Part shown: positions 46,652-55,811 of the stretch, piece after piece
How positions within the stretch are numbered: the stretch's first letter is position 1
Layout: every line of letters starts with the position of its first letter
Assembly (NCBI RefSeq): GCF_001894945.1
Contig: NZ_BCXE01000033.1
Location: forward strand, 62,001-126,000
Direction: 5' to 3'
Source: Rhodococcus ruber NBRC 15591
GTDB lineage: Bacteria; Actinomycetota; Actinomycetes; Mycobacteriales; Mycobacteriaceae
Length of the DNA stretch: 64,000 nt
The notes under the pieces: model-generated
What the model was told of the DNA's origin: nothing
Seen by the model: the letters and a program-made list of their open reading frames with translations, nothing else
Database searches by the model: none
Made by a program: the position numbers and the translations under genes

Positions 46652-47110
46652 ATGCGTGGACTGGTGCTCGATTTCGGTGGGGTGCTCGCGGGCCCCGGCA
46701 CGGACGCGGCCGCGCTCGGCGGGATCCTCGCCGAGGTGCGCCGGCGCGGCGTGCGCACCGCGATCCTCAGCAACGATCCGGGTGGCCCCGCGGCCGCACC
46801 CCTGCGCGATCTGGGGCGGGGCCGGCTGGTGGACGAAGTGGTGCTGTCCGCGGACGTGGGCACCGCGAAACCGGATCCGCGCAGCTACCTGGCGGTGGCC
46901 CGGCGTCTCGGGCTCGAACCGTCGGCGTGTGTGTTCGTCGACGACCTGCGGGTGAACGTGGACGGTGCGGTAGCCACGGGAATGGTCGGCGTGCATCACG
47001 CCGATGCCGCCGAGGTGGTGGCGGAACTGACGGTGCTGTTCGGTCTCGACGAGCCGTCGCAGGCCGGAGCGGCTCGACGGGACGAGGACGAGAGGGATGC
47101 GGGGCGATGA
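46652..47110 (+). CDS. HAD-IA family hydrolase-like protein, minimal form
   Basis: 152 residues, short for the family. Motif I is LVLDFGGVL (D7 nucleophile; the second aspartate of DxD is glycine, as in many DFGGVL-type HADs), motif II is TAILSND, motif III K is in GTAKPDPRSYLAVARRL, and motif IV is CVFVDDLRVNVDGA. No cap domain is present between motifs I and II, so a large substrate or a protein partner is likely. TAGGGT 6 nt upstream supports a leaderless start. Its stop overlaps the WS/DGAT start (ATGA). Confidence 0.88.
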   Translation: MRGLVLDFGGVLAGPGTDAAALGGILAEVRRRGVRTAILSNDPGGPAAAPLRDLGRGRLVDEVVLSADVGTAKPDPRSYLAVARRLGLEPSACVFVDDLRVNVDGAVATGMVGVHHADAAEVVAELTVLFGLDEPSQAGAARRDEDERDAGR

Positions 47111-48519
47111 CCCACCGGATGTCGGCTCAGGACGCGTCGTTCTACTTTCTGGAGACAAGCAATACGCCCATGCACATCGGGTCGCTCGCCATCCTGGAGC
47201 AGCCGAGCGGCGGGCTCGACTACGAGGACGTGCTGCGGCTCGTGGAGCGCCGGCTGGCCGCGGTGCCGCGGTATCGGCAGAAGGCGCGCGAGGTCGCCCT
47301 CGGCCTGGCGCGTCCGGTGTGGGTCGACGACCGCGACTTCGACATCACCTATCACGTGCGGCGGTCGGCGCTGCCGCGGCCCGGCTCCGAAACGCAGCTG
47401 CACGAGCTGTTGGCCCGGTTGATCTCCCGTCCGCTCGACCGCTCCCGGCCGCTGTGGGAGATGTATCTCGTCGAGGGCCTCGCCGGCGACCGGTGCGCCC
47501 TGTTCACCAAGACCCACTCGGCGCTGGTGGACGGCGATCAGGCGCTCGAGATCGGGCAGGTGCTGTTCGAGCCCACCGAGACTCCCCGGGTGGATCCGGA
47601 GGAATTGTGGATGCCGGAGCCCGAGCCGAGTGACTCGGCGCTGCTGCTCGGCGCGCTCGCCGAGCTGGTGGCCAGGCCCGGTGAGGCGGTGTCGGGAGTG
47701 CGGGCGGCCGTCGGCGATCTGGCCGCGACGGCCGGGGAGGCGCTGGACGTGGTGGGCCGGCTGGCGCGCACCGCCGCCCAGTCCGCGCCCGACAGCCCGT
47801 TGAACGCCCCGATCTCCCGTAACCGCCGGTTCGCGGTGGTCAAGGCGGACCTCGAGTTGTACCGGAAGATCCGGGCGCGCTACGGCTGCACCGTCAACGA
47901 CGTCGTGCTGGCGGTGATCGCGGGGGCGCTGCGGTACTGGCTGCTCTCCCGCGGGGAGCCGCTGACGGAGGCGACGGTGGTCCGGGCGATGGTGCCCATG
48001 TCGGTCTACGCGGAGGACCCGGACGTGCCGGAGGCGGGCCGGGAGGAATCCGAGACGGGTCCGCGCGGCGAGGTCTCGACCTTTCTGGTCGACCTCCCGG
48101 TGGGGGAACCGAACGCGGTCGTCCGTCTGTCCCACATCTCGCACGCCGGGGAGGCCTACTCTCGGCAGGGCCGCCGGGTCCCGGCGCGGTCGATGATGCG
48201 ACTGTCCGGGTTCGCGCCCGCGACCATGCATGCCGTCGGGGCTCGTGTCGCGAGCGGATTCTCTCAGCGCATGTTCAACCTGATGATCACCAACGCGCCG
48301 GGCCCGCAGCATCCCCTCTACCTCGCCGGGGCCCGGGTCCTCGAGATGTATCCGATCTCGCCCCTGCTGAAGAATCAGGCGCTGAGCGTCGCGTTGACGT
48401 CGTACGACGGCAACGTCTACTATGGTCTCAATGCGGACCGCGACGCCATGCCCGATGTGGAGGTGCTGACGTCGCTGCTGCACGAGTCGCTCGAGGAGTT
48501 GTTGGATGCCAGTAGGTGA
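47107..48519 (+). CDS. Wax ester synthase/diacylglycerol acyltransferase (WS/DGAT) family protein
   Basis: 470 residues. Family features are RMSAQDASFYFLETSNTPMHIGSLAIL, PLDRSRPLWEMYLVEGL, RFAVVKADLELYRKIRARYGCTVNDVVLAVIAGALRYWL (NDV motif), and MFNLMITNAPGPQHPLYLAGARVLEMYPISPLLKNQALSVALTSYDG. The catalytic HHxxxDG, however, reads HSALVDG at H137-G143: the second histidine, the general base, is serine. Activity as a triacylglycerol or wax ester synthase is therefore uncertain. In M. tuberculosis the corresponding locus is split (Rv3233c-Rv3234c, from memory); here it is one gene. ATGA overlap couples it to the HAD gene. Confidence 0.9.
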   Translation: MTHRMSAQDASFYFLETSNTPMHIGSLAILEQPSGGLDYEDVLRLVERRLAAVPRYRQKAREVALGLARPVWVDDRDFDITYHVRRSALPRPGSETQLHELLARLISRPLDRSRPLWEMYLVEGLAGDRCALFTKTHSALVDGDQALEIGQVLFEPTETPRVDPEELWMPEPEPSDSALLLGALAELVARPGEAVSGVRAAVGDLAATAGEALDVVGRLARTAAQSAPDSPLNAPISRNRRFAVVKADLELYRKIRARYGCTVNDVVLAVIAGALRYWLLSRGEPLTEATVVRAMVPMSVYAEDPDVPEAGREESETGPRGEVSTFLVDLPVGEPNAVVRLSHISHAGEAYSRQGRRVPARSMMRLSGFAPATMHAVGARVASGFSQRMFNLMITNAPGPQHPLYLAGARVLEMYPISPLLKNQALSVALTSYDGNVYYGLNADRDAMPDVEVLTSLLHESLEELLDASR

Positions 48520-48522
48520 GTT

Positions 48523-49035
48523 GTGACACGGGTGTACGTACCGGCGACCATCGAGACGTTGAAGCGGTTGGTCGCCGACAGTGAGTTCGAGGCGGTGAGC
48601 GGCACCGCGTTCGCGGTCACCCCGGCGCTGCGCGAGGCGTACACCTCCGGCGACGACGAGGAACTCGCCGAGGTCGCGATGGCCGAGGCCGCCCGCGCCT
48701 CGCTGCGGCTGCTCGCCGGCCGGGCCGACGACGACCCGCCGCCCGAGTTCGGCCTGCGCCGGGTGGTGGTGGCCGCGGACGTCGACGGCGTCACCCTGCG
48801 TCCCGACCTCGACGACGCGGTGGTCCGGCTGCCCGGTCCGGTGCCGCTGTCCGCGGTGGCGTCGGTGCATGTGGACCTCGCCGCTGCGGAACCGGACATC
48901 GCCCGGGCCCTGCCGGTCGTCGATGCGGCCGACCTCGGCGACGAGGAGGCGGAGTTCGTACTGGGCGACGCCGAGGACCACGAACTCGCCTGGTACGCCA
49001 CGCAGGAGCTGCAGTTCCTGCTCGAGCTGCTCTGA
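48523..49035 (+). CDS. DUF6912 family protein (Rv3231-like)
   Basis: 170 residues, soluble and acidic. Recognisable conserved parts are TRVYVPATIETLKRLVADSEF, AVTPALREAYTSGDDEELAEVAMAEAARASLRLL, VVVAADVDGVTLRPDLDDAVVRLPGPVPL and the C-terminal GDAEDHELAWYATQELQFLLELL. The family is actinobacterial with no known function. It begins 3 bp after the WS/DGAT stop and is followed by the desaturase reductase, an order also seen in M. tuberculosis, so a lipid-related role is a fair guess only. Confidence 0.85.
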   Translation: MTRVYVPATIETLKRLVADSEFEAVSGTAFAVTPALREAYTSGDDEELAEVAMAEAARASLRLLAGRADDDPPPEFGLRRVVVAADVDGVTLRPDLDDAVVRLPGPVPLSAVASVHVDLAAAEPDIARALPVVDAADLGDEEAEFVLGDAEDHELAWYATQELQFLLELL

Positions 49036-49067
49036 CCCCGTGAGTGTGATCACCGTCTCGACCCAAC

Positions 49068-49107
49068 CTACGCCTCCGTAGGGAGCTGGTAACCTACGGA
49101 GGCGTAG
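49068..49107. promoter_or_regulatory. Double palindromic operator upstream of the reductase gene
   Basis: CTACGCCTCCGTAGG (49068-49082) and CCTACGGAGGCGTAG (49093-49107) are perfect 15-bp inverted repeats 10 bp apart, and each arm is itself a CTACG-N4-CGTAG palindrome. The pair covers a likely -10 TAACCT (49090-49095). The same element recurs at 51546-51587. Confidence 0.75.
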
Positions 49108-49132
49108 CCCCTGGACGAGGAGAAGTGATCGG

Positions 49133-50263
49133 ATGGGTCTGAAGGACTGGATCGAGCGGCCGGCGGCGCACGTCGCGACGAAGGACCGATCCGTGTCGAA
49201 CATCCTGCGTGGTGCGGCCGCGCGGCTGACGACACCCCTCCTTCCCGACGACTACCTGCACCTCGCCAACCCGCTGTGGTCGGCGCGCGAGCTGCGTGGA
49301 CGCATCGTCGAGGTCCGCCGCGAGACCGCGGACTCCGCGACACTCGTCATCAAGCCCGGCTGGGGCTTCGACTTCGGATACGCACCGGGCCAGTACATCG
49401 GCATCGGATTGCACGTCGACGGCCGCTGGCACTGGCGTTCGTACTCGCTGACCTCCTCGCCCACGTGGGACCGCAAGCTCATCTCGATCACCGTCAAGGC
49501 CATGACCGACGGGTTCCTCTCGACCCACCTCGTCAGCGGCGTGCCCGCCGGCACGATCGTGCGGCTCGCCGAGCCCAAGGGCGAGTTCGTCCTGTCCGAC
49601 CCCCCGCCGGCGAAGATCCTGTTCCTCACCGCGGGCAGCGGCATCACCCCGATCATCTCGATGCTGCGCACCCTCGACCGCCGGTCCGTGCAGGCCCATG
49701 CCGAACTGCCCGATGTGGTGCACGTCCACTCGGCGCCCACCGCCGCCGAGGTGATGTTCGCCGACGAGATCGCCCGATTCGGGGCGGATCACGAGCAGTA
49801 CCACCCGTACGTGCGCCTGACGCGGGAGCAGGGCAAGTTCGCCCTCGCCGAGCTCGACACCGTGTGCCCCGACTGGCGGGAGCGTCAGGTGTGGGCGTGC
49901 GGACCGCAGGCGATGCTCGACGACATCGACCGGTTCTGGGACTCCGCGGGCCTGTCCGAGCGGCTGCACCTGGAACGCTTCGCCGTCTCCCGCGCGGACA
50001 CCTCCGGCGCCGGCGGGACGGTGACCTTCGCCAAGTCCGGCAAGACCGTCGCCGTCGACGGTGCGACGACCCTGCTCGAGGCCGGTGAAAGCGCCGGCGC
50101 GCTGATGCCGTTCGGCTGCCGGATGGGAATCTGTCAGACTTGTGTGGTGCCCTTGGAGAAGGGGCATGTCGTCGACCTCCGGTCCGGCAAGGAACACGCC
50201 GAGGGGGAGCGGGTACAGACCTGCATCTCCGCGGCTGCCGGAGACTGCACGCTCGGCGCCTGA
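49133..50263 (+). CDS. Ferredoxin-NADP reductase-like flavoprotein with 2Fe-2S domain (desaturase electron donor)
   Basis: 376 residues. The FAD domain has [13 protein letters not shown] (RxYSL), the NAD(P) domain has [17 protein letters not shown] and [10 protein letters not shown], and the C-terminal plant-type ferredoxin domain has [10 protein letters not shown]...C (CxxxxCxxC...C). The M. tuberculosis homologue (Rv3230c) passes electrons from NADPH to the DesA3 stearoyl-CoA desaturase, encoded here 36 bp downstream. The ATG has GAGGAGA upstream. The operator-like palindromes cover its promoter. Confidence 0.95.
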   Translation: MGLKDWIERPAAHVATKDRSVSNILRGAAARLTTPLLPDDYLHLANPLWSARELRGRIVEVRRETADSATLVIKPGWGFDFGYAPGQYIGIGLHVDGRWHWRSYSLTSSPTWDRKLISITVKAMTDGFLSTHLVSGVPAGTIVRLAEPKGEFVLSDPPPAKILFLTAGSGITPIISMLRTLDRRSVQAHAELPDVVHVHSAPTAAEVMFADEIARFGADHEQYHPYVRLTREQGKFALAELDTVCPDWRERQVWACGPQAMLDDIDRFWDSAGLSERLHLERFAVSRADTSGAGGTVTFAKSGKTVAVDGATTLLEAGESAGALMPFGCRMGICQTCVVPLEKGHVVDLRSGKEHAEGERVQTCISAAAGDCTLGA

Positions 50264-50298
50264 CGCACTACCCACCCGTTCCAGGGGGAAGGACCCCG

Positions 50299-51531
50299 GT
50301 GGCAATCACCGACATCACCGAGTTCGCTCACCTCACCGACGCGGACATCGAGGAACTCGGCCGCGAGTTCGACGCGATCCGTCGCGACATCGAGGACGCC
50401 CGAGGGCTGCGCGACGCCCGCTACATCCGCAACACCATCCGTCTGCAACGCGTCCTCGAGATCGGCGGTCGCGCGGCGCTGTTCGGCAGCCGCCGGCGTC
50501 CGCTGTGGCTGCTCGGCACGGGCCTGCTCTCGCTGTCGAAGATCATCGAGAACATGGAGCTCGGGCACAACGTGATGCACGGGCAGTGGGACTGGATGAA
50601 CGATCCGGAGATCCACTCGACCTCGTGGGAATGGGATCAAACGGGTCCGTCGCAGCACTGGAAGCGCGCCCACAACTACGCGCACCACACCTACACGAAC
50701 ATCGTCGGGATGGACGACGACGTGGGCTTCGGCATCCTGCGGATGACGCGCGACGAGAAGTGGCGGCCGATCAACCTGCTGCAGCCCCTGGCCAACCTGA
50801 TCCTCGCAGCCACGTTCGAGTGGGGCATCGCACTGCACGACCTCGATGCCGAGAAGAAGGCTGCCGGGGTGCCGGAAGGCCAGTGGAACTCCCAGCCCAC
50901 CAAGGACTTCGCGCGCAAGATCGCGCGGCAGCTGGGCAAGGACCTGGTGCTGTTCCCGGCCATGACGGGCCGTGCGTGGCGCAGCACGATCACGGCGAAC
51001 CTCACGGCGAACCTGGTGCGGAACCTGTGGGCGTACGTGGTGATCTTCTGCGGCCACTTTCCCGACGGCGCCGAGAAGTTCACCGTGGCGCAGTACGAGA
51101 ACGAGACGCAGGGGCAGTGGTACCTGCGGCAGCTGCTCGGTAGCGCCAACATCGATGCCGGCCCGGTGATGGCCTTCATGACCGGCAATCTGAGTTACCA
51201 GATCGAGCACCACCTGTTCCCGGACCTGCCCAGCAACCGCTACCCCGAGATCGCGGAGCGGGTCCGCGCGCTGTGTGCGAAGTACGACCTGCCGTACACC
51301 AGCGGTCCGCTCGGTAAGCAGTACCTGCTCGCGCTGCGCACGATCCACAAGCTGGCACTGCCGGACGCGTGGCTGCGGGCCACGTCGGACGACGCCCCGG
51401 AGACCTCCTCCGAACGCAAGTTCCGGCGTCCCGATCTGCCGCGGGTGCGGTCGGTGGGGGAGCGTCGTGAGGGGCTCGCGACCGCGCTGCGGACCCTGCG
51501 GGCCGCCAAGCGCGCAACCCGCCGGAAGTGA
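50299..51531 (+). CDS. desA3: Acyl-CoA delta-9 desaturase (DesA3-like)
   Basis: 410 residues, membrane-bound di-iron desaturase. The histidine boxes are HNVMH (H90-H94), HNYAHH (H125-H130) and QIEHH (Q301-H305), with hydrophobic stretches PLWLLGTGLLSLSKIIE and NLLQPLANLILAATFEWGI between. It would place a cis double bond in stearoyl/palmitoyl-CoA for membrane lipids and storage. The GTG follows the reductase gene by 35 bp and shares its promoter. A near-copy follows at 51593 with its own promoter. Confidence 0.94.
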   Translation: MAITDITEFAHLTDADIEELGREFDAIRRDIEDARGLRDARYIRNTIRLQRVLEIGGRAALFGSRRRPLWLLGTGLLSLSKIIENMELGHNVMHGQWDWMNDPEIHSTSWEWDQTGPSQHWKRAHNYAHHTYTNIVGMDDDVGFGILRMTRDEKWRPINLLQPLANLILAATFEWGIALHDLDAEKKAAGVPEGQWNSQPTKDFARKIARQLGKDLVLFPAMTGRAWRSTITANLTANLVRNLWAYVVIFCGHFPDGAEKFTVAQYENETQGQWYLRQLLGSANIDAGPVMAFMTGNLSYQIEHHLFPDLPSNRYPEIAERVRALCAKYDLPYTSGPLGKQYLLALRTIHKLALPDAWLRATSDDAPETSSERKFRRPDLPRVRSVGERREGLATALRTLRAAKRATRRK

Positions 51532-51545
51532 TCTGCCGCACAAGC

Positions 51546-51587
51546 TACATCTCCGTAACCTACGGATTCGTAACTTACGGTACGGTA
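51546..51587. promoter_or_regulatory. Operator array upstream of the second desaturase
   Basis: Left half-site TACATCTCCGTA (51546-51557), then TACGGATTCGTA (51561-51572) and TACGGTACGGTA (51576-51587). The common core GTAACCTACGGAnnCGTA matches the element at 49090-49106. The array ends in the -10 itself. Confidence 0.7.
51581..51586 (+). promoter_or_regulatory. -10 hexamer TACGGT for leaderless second desaturase
   Basis: Exactly 6 nt before the ATG at 51593 and inside the last operator repeat. Confidence 0.7.
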
Positions 51588-51592
51588 GGCGC

Positions 51593-52828
51593 ATGGCCAT
51601 TTCGGACATCAAGGAGTACGCGCACCTCACCGAGGCGGACGTCGAGGCCCTCGGCCGGGAGCTCGACGCCATCCGGCGGGACATCGAGGACTCCCGCGGC
51701 GAGCGCGACGCCCGCTACATCCGCAACACGATCCGGCTGCAGCGCGGCCTGGAGCTGAGTGGGCGTGCGGTGCTGTTCGGCAGCCGCCGGCGGCCGCTGT
51801 GGCTGCTCGGTGCGGGCCTGCTCGGCCTCTCGAAGATCGTCGAGAACATGGAGCTCGGGCACAACGTGATGCACGGGCAGTGGGACTGGATGAACGATCC
51901 CGAGGTCCACTCCGTCCACTGGGAGTGGGACAACGCCGACCCGTCCGCGCACTGGAAGCAGACCCACAACTACCTGCACCACAAGTACACCAACATCCTC
52001 GGCATGGACGACGACGTGGGATACGGCCTGCTGCGGGTGACGCGCGACCAGCGCTGGTCGCCGTTCAACTACGGCAACATCGTCTACAACGCCCTGCTCG
52101 CCCTGCTGTTCCAGTACGGCGTCGCGGTCCAGCACCTCGAACTCGGCAAGGTCGCCAAGGGCCGCGACGACCGCGCCGAGACCAAGCGCAAGCTGCGCGA
52201 GGTGGGGGACAAGATCGGTCGCCAGATCGCCAAGGACTACGTGGTCTATCCGGCGCTGACGGGTAAGGCGTGGAGGTCCACGCTCACCGCGAACATGACG
52301 GCCAACGTGATCCGCAATCTGTGGACCAACGCGGTCATCTTCTGCGGGCACTTCCCCGACGGCGCCGAGAAGTTCACCAAGGCCGACGTCGACAACGAGA
52401 CGCAGGCGCAGTGGTACCTGCGCCAGATGCTCGGCAGCGCCAACATCTCCGGCGGCCCGGTCATGGACTTCATGACCGGCAACCTGAGCTACCAGATCGA
52501 ACACCACCTGTTCCCGGACCTGCCGTCGAACCGGTACGCCGAGATCGCGGTGCGGGTGCGCGAGCTGTGCGACAAGTACGACCTGCCGTACACCACCGGC
52601 CCGCTCGCCGTGCAGTACTTCAAGTCCTGGCGCACCATCGCCAAGCTGTCGCTGCCGAACAAGTACCTCGCGGACACCCCGGACGCGGCCCCGGAAACCG
52701 CGTCCGAGCGCGGCTTCGGCGGCACCGCCGTCGTGGACCCTGCGACCGGCCGGCGACGCGGCCTGGCCACCGCGATCCGCGAGAACCGCCGGGTCCGCGG
52801 CGTGCGCCGTCTCCTCGGCATGCGCTGA
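51593..52828 (+). CDS. Acyl-CoA desaturase (second DesA3-like paralogue)
   Basis: 411 residues, close paralogue of the preceding gene: histidine boxes HNVMH (H90), HNYLHH (H125) and QIEHH (Q301) are at identical positions. The most visible differences are in residues about 165-200, where the loop is charged (LGKVAKGRDDRAETKRKLREVGDKIG) and lacks the upstream copy's KAAGVPEGQWNSQPTKD, and in the tail. The two arose by tandem duplication. This copy has its own leaderless promoter inside the operator array and no reductase of its own, so it probably uses the same donor. Substrate may differ in chain length. Confidence 0.94.
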   Translation: MAISDIKEYAHLTEADVEALGRELDAIRRDIEDSRGERDARYIRNTIRLQRGLELSGRAVLFGSRRRPLWLLGAGLLGLSKIVENMELGHNVMHGQWDWMNDPEVHSVHWEWDNADPSAHWKQTHNYLHHKYTNILGMDDDVGYGLLRVTRDQRWSPFNYGNIVYNALLALLFQYGVAVQHLELGKVAKGRDDRAETKRKLREVGDKIGRQIAKDYVVYPALTGKAWRSTLTANMTANVIRNLWTNAVIFCGHFPDGAEKFTKADVDNETQAQWYLRQMLGSANISGGPVMDFMTGNLSYQIEHHLFPDLPSNRYAEIAVRVRELCDKYDLPYTTGPLAVQYFKSWRTIAKLSLPNKYLADTPDAAPETASERGFGGTAVVDPATGRRRGLATAIRENRRVRGVRRLLGMR

Positions 52829-52843
52829 TCCCGAATCCCCACC

Positions 52844-52876
52844 GAGCGCCCGGCGTCCCTGTGACACCGGGCGCTC
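52844..52876. terminator. Hairpin between convergent desaturase and rsgA
   Basis: GAGCGCCCGG (52844-52853) and CCGGGCGCTC (52867-52876) form a perfect 10-bp stem around 13 bases. It overlaps a tandem repeat, so alternative downstream pairings also exist. Confidence 0.65.
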
Positions 52877-52920
52877 GGCGTCCCTGTGACACCGGGCGCT
52901 CGGCGTCCCTGTGACACCCG
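52851..52920. repeat. 25-bp tandem repeat, 2.8 copies
   Basis: CGGCGTCCCTGTGACACCGG plus GCGCT forms the unit: 52851-52875, 52876-52900 and a partial copy 52901-52920. Noncoding, between convergent genes. Confidence 0.92.
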
Positions 52921-52937
52921 GCGTCCGGGGACCGGGC

Positions 52938-53927
52938 TCACCAGGATTCGTTGGCGGCGATCGCGGTCAGCAGTGTGCGTACGGCCATCGCGCGGCGCCC
53001 GGACTTGCCCTCGAGGGCGTCGAGTGCGCACTCGGGGTCCGCGGGCGGGCCCAGGTGGGTGCAGCCACGGGGACAGTCCTCCACCGCGTCGGCGAGATCC
53101 GAGAACGCGGCGATCACGTCGTCGGCATCGATGTGAGCGAGCCCGAACGACCTGATCCCGGGGGTGTCGATCACCCACCCGCCGCCCGGCAACGGCAGCG
53201 CCACCGACTGCGTGGAGGTGTGCCGGCCCTTCCCGACCCCCGAGACCTCGCCGGTGGCGCGGTCGGCATCCGGGACGAGCCGGTTGACCAGAGTGGACTT
53301 TCCCACGCCGGAATGGCCGATCAGCGCGGTCGACCTGCCCGCCAGCATCGCCGTCAGCTCCGACAGGTCCTGCTCGCGGCCCGCCAGCACCACGGGAACG
53401 TCCAGATCCGCGAACTGCGCCGTGAACTCCCCGGGATCGGCCAGATCGCTCTTCGTCAGGCACAGCACCGGTTCCAGCCCGCCCGCAAACGCGGCGACCA
53501 TGGACCGTTCGACCAGCCCGGTCCGAGGCGGCGGATCGGCCAGTGCGACGACGATCAGCAGCTGCTCCGCGTTGGCCACGACGATCCGCTCGAACGGGTC
53601 GGTGTCGTCGGCGGTGCGGCGCAACACCGTGGTGCGTTCCTGTACCCGCACGATGCGCGCAAGCGTGTCGGGCCGCCCCGACAGGTCCCCGACCACCGCG
53701 ACCCGATCCCCGACGACGACAGGGGTACGGCCGAGCTCCCGGGCCCGCATCGCGACGACCGGCCGCGCGGGATCACCCTCCAGCACGCAGCCCCACCGGC
53801 CACGGTCGACGGAGACGACCATCGCTTCGACGGCGTCCCGATGGGCCGGCCGGTCCTTCGTGCGCGGCCGCGAGCCCTTGCCCGGACGGATCCGGACGTC
53901 GGTCTCGTCGTAGGTCCGCCGGCTCAG
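52938..53927 (-). CDS. rsgA: Ribosome small-subunit-dependent GTPase A
   Basis: 329 residues. The N-terminal OB-fold ([18 protein letters not shown]...[16 protein letters not shown]) is followed by a circularly permuted GTPase: G4-like CLTKSDL, then P-loop [18 protein letters not shown]3 [11 protein letters not shown], and the zinc-binding [16 protein letters not shown]. It helps 30S maturation. A CTG at 53927 is taken as start because it overlaps the aroA stop as CTGA, matching the ATGA/GTGA pattern here, and its position aligns with the remembered M. tuberculosis start. A GTG at 53957 inside aroA is the conventional alternative and adds ten residues. Confidence 0.9.
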   Translation of the reverse strand: MSRRTYDETDVRIRPGKGSRPRTKDRPAHRDAVEAMVVSVDRGRWGCVLEGDPARPVVAMRARELGRTPVVVGDRVAVVGDLSGRPDTLARIVRVQERTTVLRRTADDTDPFERIVVANAEQLLIVVALADPPPRTGLVERSMVAAFAGGLEPVLCLTKSDLADPGEFTAQFADLDVPVVLAGREQDLSELTAMLAGRSTALIGHSGVGKSTLVNRLVPDADRATGEVSGVGKGRHTSTQSVALPLPGGGWVIDTPGIRSFGLAHIDADDVIAAFSDLADAVEDCPRGCTHLGPPADPECALDALEGKSGRRAMAVRTLLTAIAANESW

Positions 53928-55192
53928 GAGCGCGCTCCCCTCAGCATCCCGGCCCACAGCTCGGGGAAGCCGGGCAGGGTCTTGGCCGTCGTGCCGATGT
54001 CCTCGACCTCGATGCCGTCGACCACGAGTCCCACGATCGCGCCCGCCGTCGCCATCCGGTGATCCGCATACGAATGCCAGCGTCCGCCGTGCAGCGGCGC
54101 GGGCACGATGTGCAGGCCGTCCGCAAGCTCGGTGGCGGAACCGCCGAGCTTGCCGAGCTCCGTGACCAGGGCGGCCAGGCGGTCCGTCTCGTGCCCGCGC
54201 AGGTGGGCGATGCCCCGCAGCGTGGACGGGGTGGTCGCCAGCGCCGCGAGTGCGGCGACCGTGGGGGCGAGCTCGCCGACGTCGTGCAGGTCGACGTCGA
54301 GGCCGCGCAGATGCTTCGGGCCTCGCACGGTGAGCGTTCCGTCGGACAGTGCGACGTCGGCACCCATCTGCTCGAGGATTCCGCGGATCGCGTCGCCGGC
54401 CTGGGTGGTGCGCTGCGGCCATCGCGGCACCGACACCGTGCCGGCCGTGACGGCCGCGGCCGCCAGGAACGGGGTCGCGTTGGACAGGTCGGGCTCGACG
54501 ACCCGGTCCACGGCGCGGACCGGGCCCGGTGCGACCCGCCAGGTGTCGGGCACGGACGTGTCGACCGTCACCGCGGACTCGCGCAGCATCTCGACGGTCA
54601 TGTCGATGTGCGGCATGGACGGCACGGCCGCCCCGGCGTGCCGCACCGTGACGCCCTCGACGAACGCGGCGGCGGAGAGCAGCAGACCCGAGACGAACTG
54701 TGACGACCCCGACGCGTCGATGGTGACGGTGCCGCCGCGCAGGGAGCCGCGCCCGCGCACGGTGAAGGGCAGGGTGTCGCCGTCGACGTCGGCGCCGAGC
54801 GAGCGCAGGGCCTCGAGGACGGTGCCCATCGGGCGGGTACGCGCCTGCTCGTCACCGTCGAAGAAGACGTCGCCGTCGGCCAGCGCCGCGAGGGGCGGCA
54901 CGAATCGCATCACCGTTCCCGCCAGGCCGCAGTCCACCCGGGCGCCGTGCAGCCGGCCGGGGATGACGTGCAGCGTGGTGCCGTCGTCTCGCTCGTCGAT
55001 CGTCGTGCCCAGTCCGCGCAGGGCCGCGATCATCAGGTCGGTGTCGCGACTGCGCAGCGCACCGGTCACGGTGGACGGGCCGTCCGCGAGCGCAGCGAGG
55101 ATCAGGGCGCGGTTGGTGATCGACTTGGACCCGGGCAGCGTGACGGAACTGTCGACGGGTGACTCGGCTCGGGGCGCACTCCACGGATTCAC
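53924..55192 (-). CDS. aroA: 3-phosphoshikimate 1-carboxyvinyltransferase (EPSP synthase)
   Basis: 422 residues. The signature [24 protein letters not shown] is complete, with [59 protein letters not shown], and [19 protein letters not shown] with [16 protein letters not shown]. It makes EPSP in aromatic amino acid synthesis. The GTG start at 55192 is the first in frame. aroA-rsgA are coupled, and ybaK lies upstream on the same strand. Confidence 0.97.
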   Translation of the reverse strand: MNPWSAPRAESPVDSSVTLPGSKSITNRALILAALADGPSTVTGALRSRDTDLMIAALRGLGTTIDERDDGTTLHVIPGRLHGARVDCGLAGTVMRFVPPLAALADGDVFFDGDEQARTRPMGTVLEALRSLGADVDGDTLPFTVRGRGSLRGGTVTIDASGSSQFVSGLLLSAAAFVEGVTVRHAGAAVPSMPHIDMTVEMLRESAVTVDTSVPDTWRVAPGPVRAVDRVVEPDLSNATPFLAAAAVTAGTVSVPRWPQRTTQAGDAIRGILEQMGADVALSDGTLTVRGPKHLRGLDVDLHDVGELAPTVAALAALATTPSTLRGIAHLRGHETDRLAALVTELGKLGGSATELADGLHIVPAPLHGGRWHSYADHRMATAGAIVGLVVDGIEVEDIGTTAKTLPGFPELWAGMLRGARS

Positions 55193-55299
55193 CCGTCCAT
55201 CTTCGCCTATCCGCAGCCGGCAGCCACCTGCCACACCCCGCGGCCGGGTGCGGTCCGCGGCGCGGGTGGTCGGCGCGGCACCTCCCGGGCGCCCCCGCA

Positions 55300-55797
55300 T
55301 CAGGCCCCGGCGGTGATCGGCGCCACCACTGCTCCCGTGAGCCGCACCAGGTCCGCCGGGGCGAGTTCGATCTCGAGGCCGCGGCGTCCGGCGCTGCACA
55401 GGACCCGGTCCCACTGGTGCGCGGAGGCGTCGACGGCGGTGCGCAGCCGGCTGCGCTGACCCAGCGGTGAGATTCCCCCGAGGACGTAGCCGGTGGCGCG
55501 TTCGGCGTCGCTGCGTTCGGCCATGACCGCCTTGCCGCCCCCGAGGGCGGCCGCGGCCGCCTTCAGCGACAGCGTCGCCGGGACCGGGATCACGGCCACC
55601 GCGAGCTTGCCGTCGGAGAGCTTGATCACGAGGGTCTTGAAGATCTGGGCGGGGGCCACCCCGAGCCGCTGCCCGAGGAGCTCGACGGCCTCGGAACCGA
55701 ACGAGCCGGCTCGCGGGTCGTGCGGGTACTCGTGGACGCGGTGGGTGACTTTCTCGCGTGTCAGCAGCGTGGTCGCGGGAGTGGAGGTCGAGGCCAT
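55300..55797 (-). CDS. YbaK/EbsC family aminoacyl-tRNA deacylase-like protein
   Basis: 165 residues. The fold signature is [90 protein letters not shown], with the conserved lysine in FKTLV and the glycine-rich [11 protein letters not shown] loop. YbaK proteins hydrolyse mischarged Cys-tRNA(Pro). The ATG at 55797 has TACATT 7 nt upstream, near the leaderless pattern. It is divergent from sigH, and the two promoters are adjacent. Confidence 0.9.
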   Translation of the reverse strand: MASTSTPATTLLTREKVTHRVHEYPHDPRAGSFGSEAVELLGQRLGVAPAQIFKTLVIKLSDGKLAVAVIPVPATLSLKAAAAALGGGKAVMAERSDAERATGYVLGGISPLGQRSRLRTAVDASAHQWDRVLCSAGRRGLEIELAPADLVRLTGAVVAPITAGA

Positions 55798-55804
55798 GCG
55801 CGTC

Positions 55805-55810
55805 AATGTA
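55805..55810 (-). promoter_or_regulatory. Probable -10 TACATT of the ybaK-like gene
   Basis: 7 nt before the ATG at 55797; abuts the sigH promoter. Confidence 0.5.
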
Positions 55811-55811
55811 G

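Noticed and set aside
52851-52920. Possible CRISPR or att-like repeat
   Set aside because: Copies are directly adjacent without spacers and there are no cas or integrase genes.
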